The notes below the pieces were generated by a model, which ran no database searches, was not told the DNA's origin, and saw nothing but the letters and a program-made list of their open reading frames with translations. Below are positions 13,089-13,644 of a stretch of DNA of 13,644 nucleotides, one piece after another (positions within the stretch are counted from its first letter, which is position 1; each line of letters starts with the position of its first letter). This DNA is from an uncultured Clostridia bacterium. Lineage in GTDB: Bacteria; Bacillota; Clostridia; Oscillospirales; Acutalibacteraceae. The stretch lies in the NCBI GenBank assembly GCA_944381295.1, contig CALWKP010000272.1, positions 1 through 13,644 of the forward strand, given 5' to 3'. Both the position numbers and the translations under genes were made by a program.

Positions 13089-13091
13089 TTT
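13055..13091. terminator. terminator-like hairpin, right copy, after gyrA
   Basis: A 10-bp stem (13055-13064 with 13079-13088) is followed on the + strand by a T-rich run (T7 to 13091). On the minus strand it lies 15 nt after the gyrA stop, where it would also be the first stem in the message, although only TTT follows it on that side. Confidence 0.6.
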
Positions 13092-13103
13092 TATATTCTT
13101 TAT

Positions 13104-13644
13104 TTAGGATTCTTCGCCGTTTTCCTCTTCCAGAATTTCTGCGTCGATTTCTTCTTCCCCGGACTCTTCTTCATCATCCGGTTCCAGCCCGTCGTTGCCC
13201 TCTTCATGCGGCGCACGGGCCAGCGTCACTACCTTGTTATCTTCGCCATCTACCCGCATTACGCGCACACCCTTGCTTGGCCGCGCACACTCCCGGATAG
13301 AACTGGCCTGGATGCGGATAATGACACCGTCCGAAGAAATCAGGATAACATCGTCGTCCAGGTCCACAACCTTGATCGCCGCAACATCCCCGTATTTCTC
13401 CACGTGATAGTTTGTCAATCCCTTGCCGCCGCGCGACTGAATCCGATAATCCGAAATCGGAGACAGCCTGCCGTATCCGGTTTCGCTTACCGTCAGCACC
13501 AGCCCGCCTTCGCGCAGCATCGACATCCCTACAACTTCATCGCCTTCGTTCAGCGTGATTGCCTTCACGCCGCGTGCCTGACGTCCCATTGCCCGGACAT
13601 CTGTCTCATGGAAGCGGATTGCCATCCCTTTGCGCGTCGCTACC
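13104..13644 (-). CDS. gyrA: DNA gyrase subunit A, C-terminal part (5' end outside window)
   Basis: The frame runs off the right edge and ends with TAA at 13104; 180 codons are present. It covers the last blades of the DNA-wrapping beta-pinwheel: RKGMAIRFHETDVRAMGRQARGV is the classic GyrA blade joint, followed by YRIQSRGGKGLTNYHV and a further blade with DDDVILISSDGVIIRIQ and PSKGVRVMRV. The protein ends in a Glu/Asp-rich tail of about 35 residues, as is common in GyrA and thought to tune supercoiling. The AMGRQARGV motif and the acidic tail favour GyrA over ParC. The internal ATG at 13625 is not the true start because the conserved VATRKG sequence continues upstream to the edge. The protein wraps DNA for negative supercoiling in the GyrA2-GyrB2 enzyme. 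Confidence 0.95.
   Translation of the reverse strand, partial: VATRKGMAIRFHETDVRAMGRQARGVKAITLNEGDEVVGMSMLREGGLVLTVSETGYGRLSPISDYRIQSRGGKGLTNYHVEKYGDVAAIKVVDLDDDVILISSDGVIIRIQASSIRECARPSKGVRVMRVDGEDNKVVTLARAPHEEGNDGLEPDDEEESGEEEIDAEILEEENGEES

Noticed and set aside
12932..13300. Open frames through the hairpin array and opposite gyrA
   Set aside because: They read hairpin DNA and the antisense of gyrA; the protein sequences are repetitive and unlike any family I recognise.

Overview
The window looks like chromosome of a Gram-positive anaerobe of the class Clostridia, probably in the Ruminococcaceae/Oscillospiraceae group. The reasons are strong AGGAGG-type ribosome binding sites, mid GC content, a clostridial-type Crp/Fnr regulator, a four-gene Gld-like ABC operon common in gut Clostridia, and a GyrA with an acidic tail. 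Genus cannot be decided from the sequence alone.

Layout. Positions 67-1098 (+) encode a uroporphyrinogen-decarboxylase-like methyltransferase-fold protein. It converges on a membrane protein at 1152-2426 (-), a DUF308-like membrane domain fused to what looks like a circularly permuted papain-like domain; the two share a bidirectional terminator. A Crp/Fnr regulator (2586-3266, -) follows. It is divergent from an aminopeptidase P-like M24 peptidase (3717-4976, +) across a 450-bp regulatory stretch with direct repeats and a consensus promoter. Positions 5188-10065 (-) hold a four-gene operon in the order ABC ATPase, ABC-2 permease, GldG-like protein, DUF4340 protein. A small XRE regulator with its own promoter and operator-like palindrome (10289-10522, -) lies upstream of it.

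From about 10.85 to 12.7 kb the DNA becomes AT-rich and accessory in character: a SLOG/DUF2493 protein (-), two 51%-identical mini XRE regulators facing each other, and a GNAT acetyltransferase (+) preceded by a 30-nt palindrome. The 3' end of gyrA (13104-13644, -) closes the window.

The most unusual signal is in the intergenic DNA. Three elements (2457-2560, 5019-5124, 12733-13088) are built the same way: an outer stem closing a ring of tandem, nearly gap-free perfect hairpins (three, three and six). Their sequences are unrelated. A fourth region (10678-10798) is related in style. The shared shape with divergent sequence suggests a repeated class of structured element, or terminator/hairpin accumulation, that ordinary similarity searches would miss.

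The only clear multi-gene unit is the ABC operon. Its ATPase and permease genes overlap by 1 nt, the other junctions are 2 and 17 nt, and it probably ends at the poly-T hairpin inside the 5019-5124 element. It likely works as one membrane complex whose substrate is unknown.
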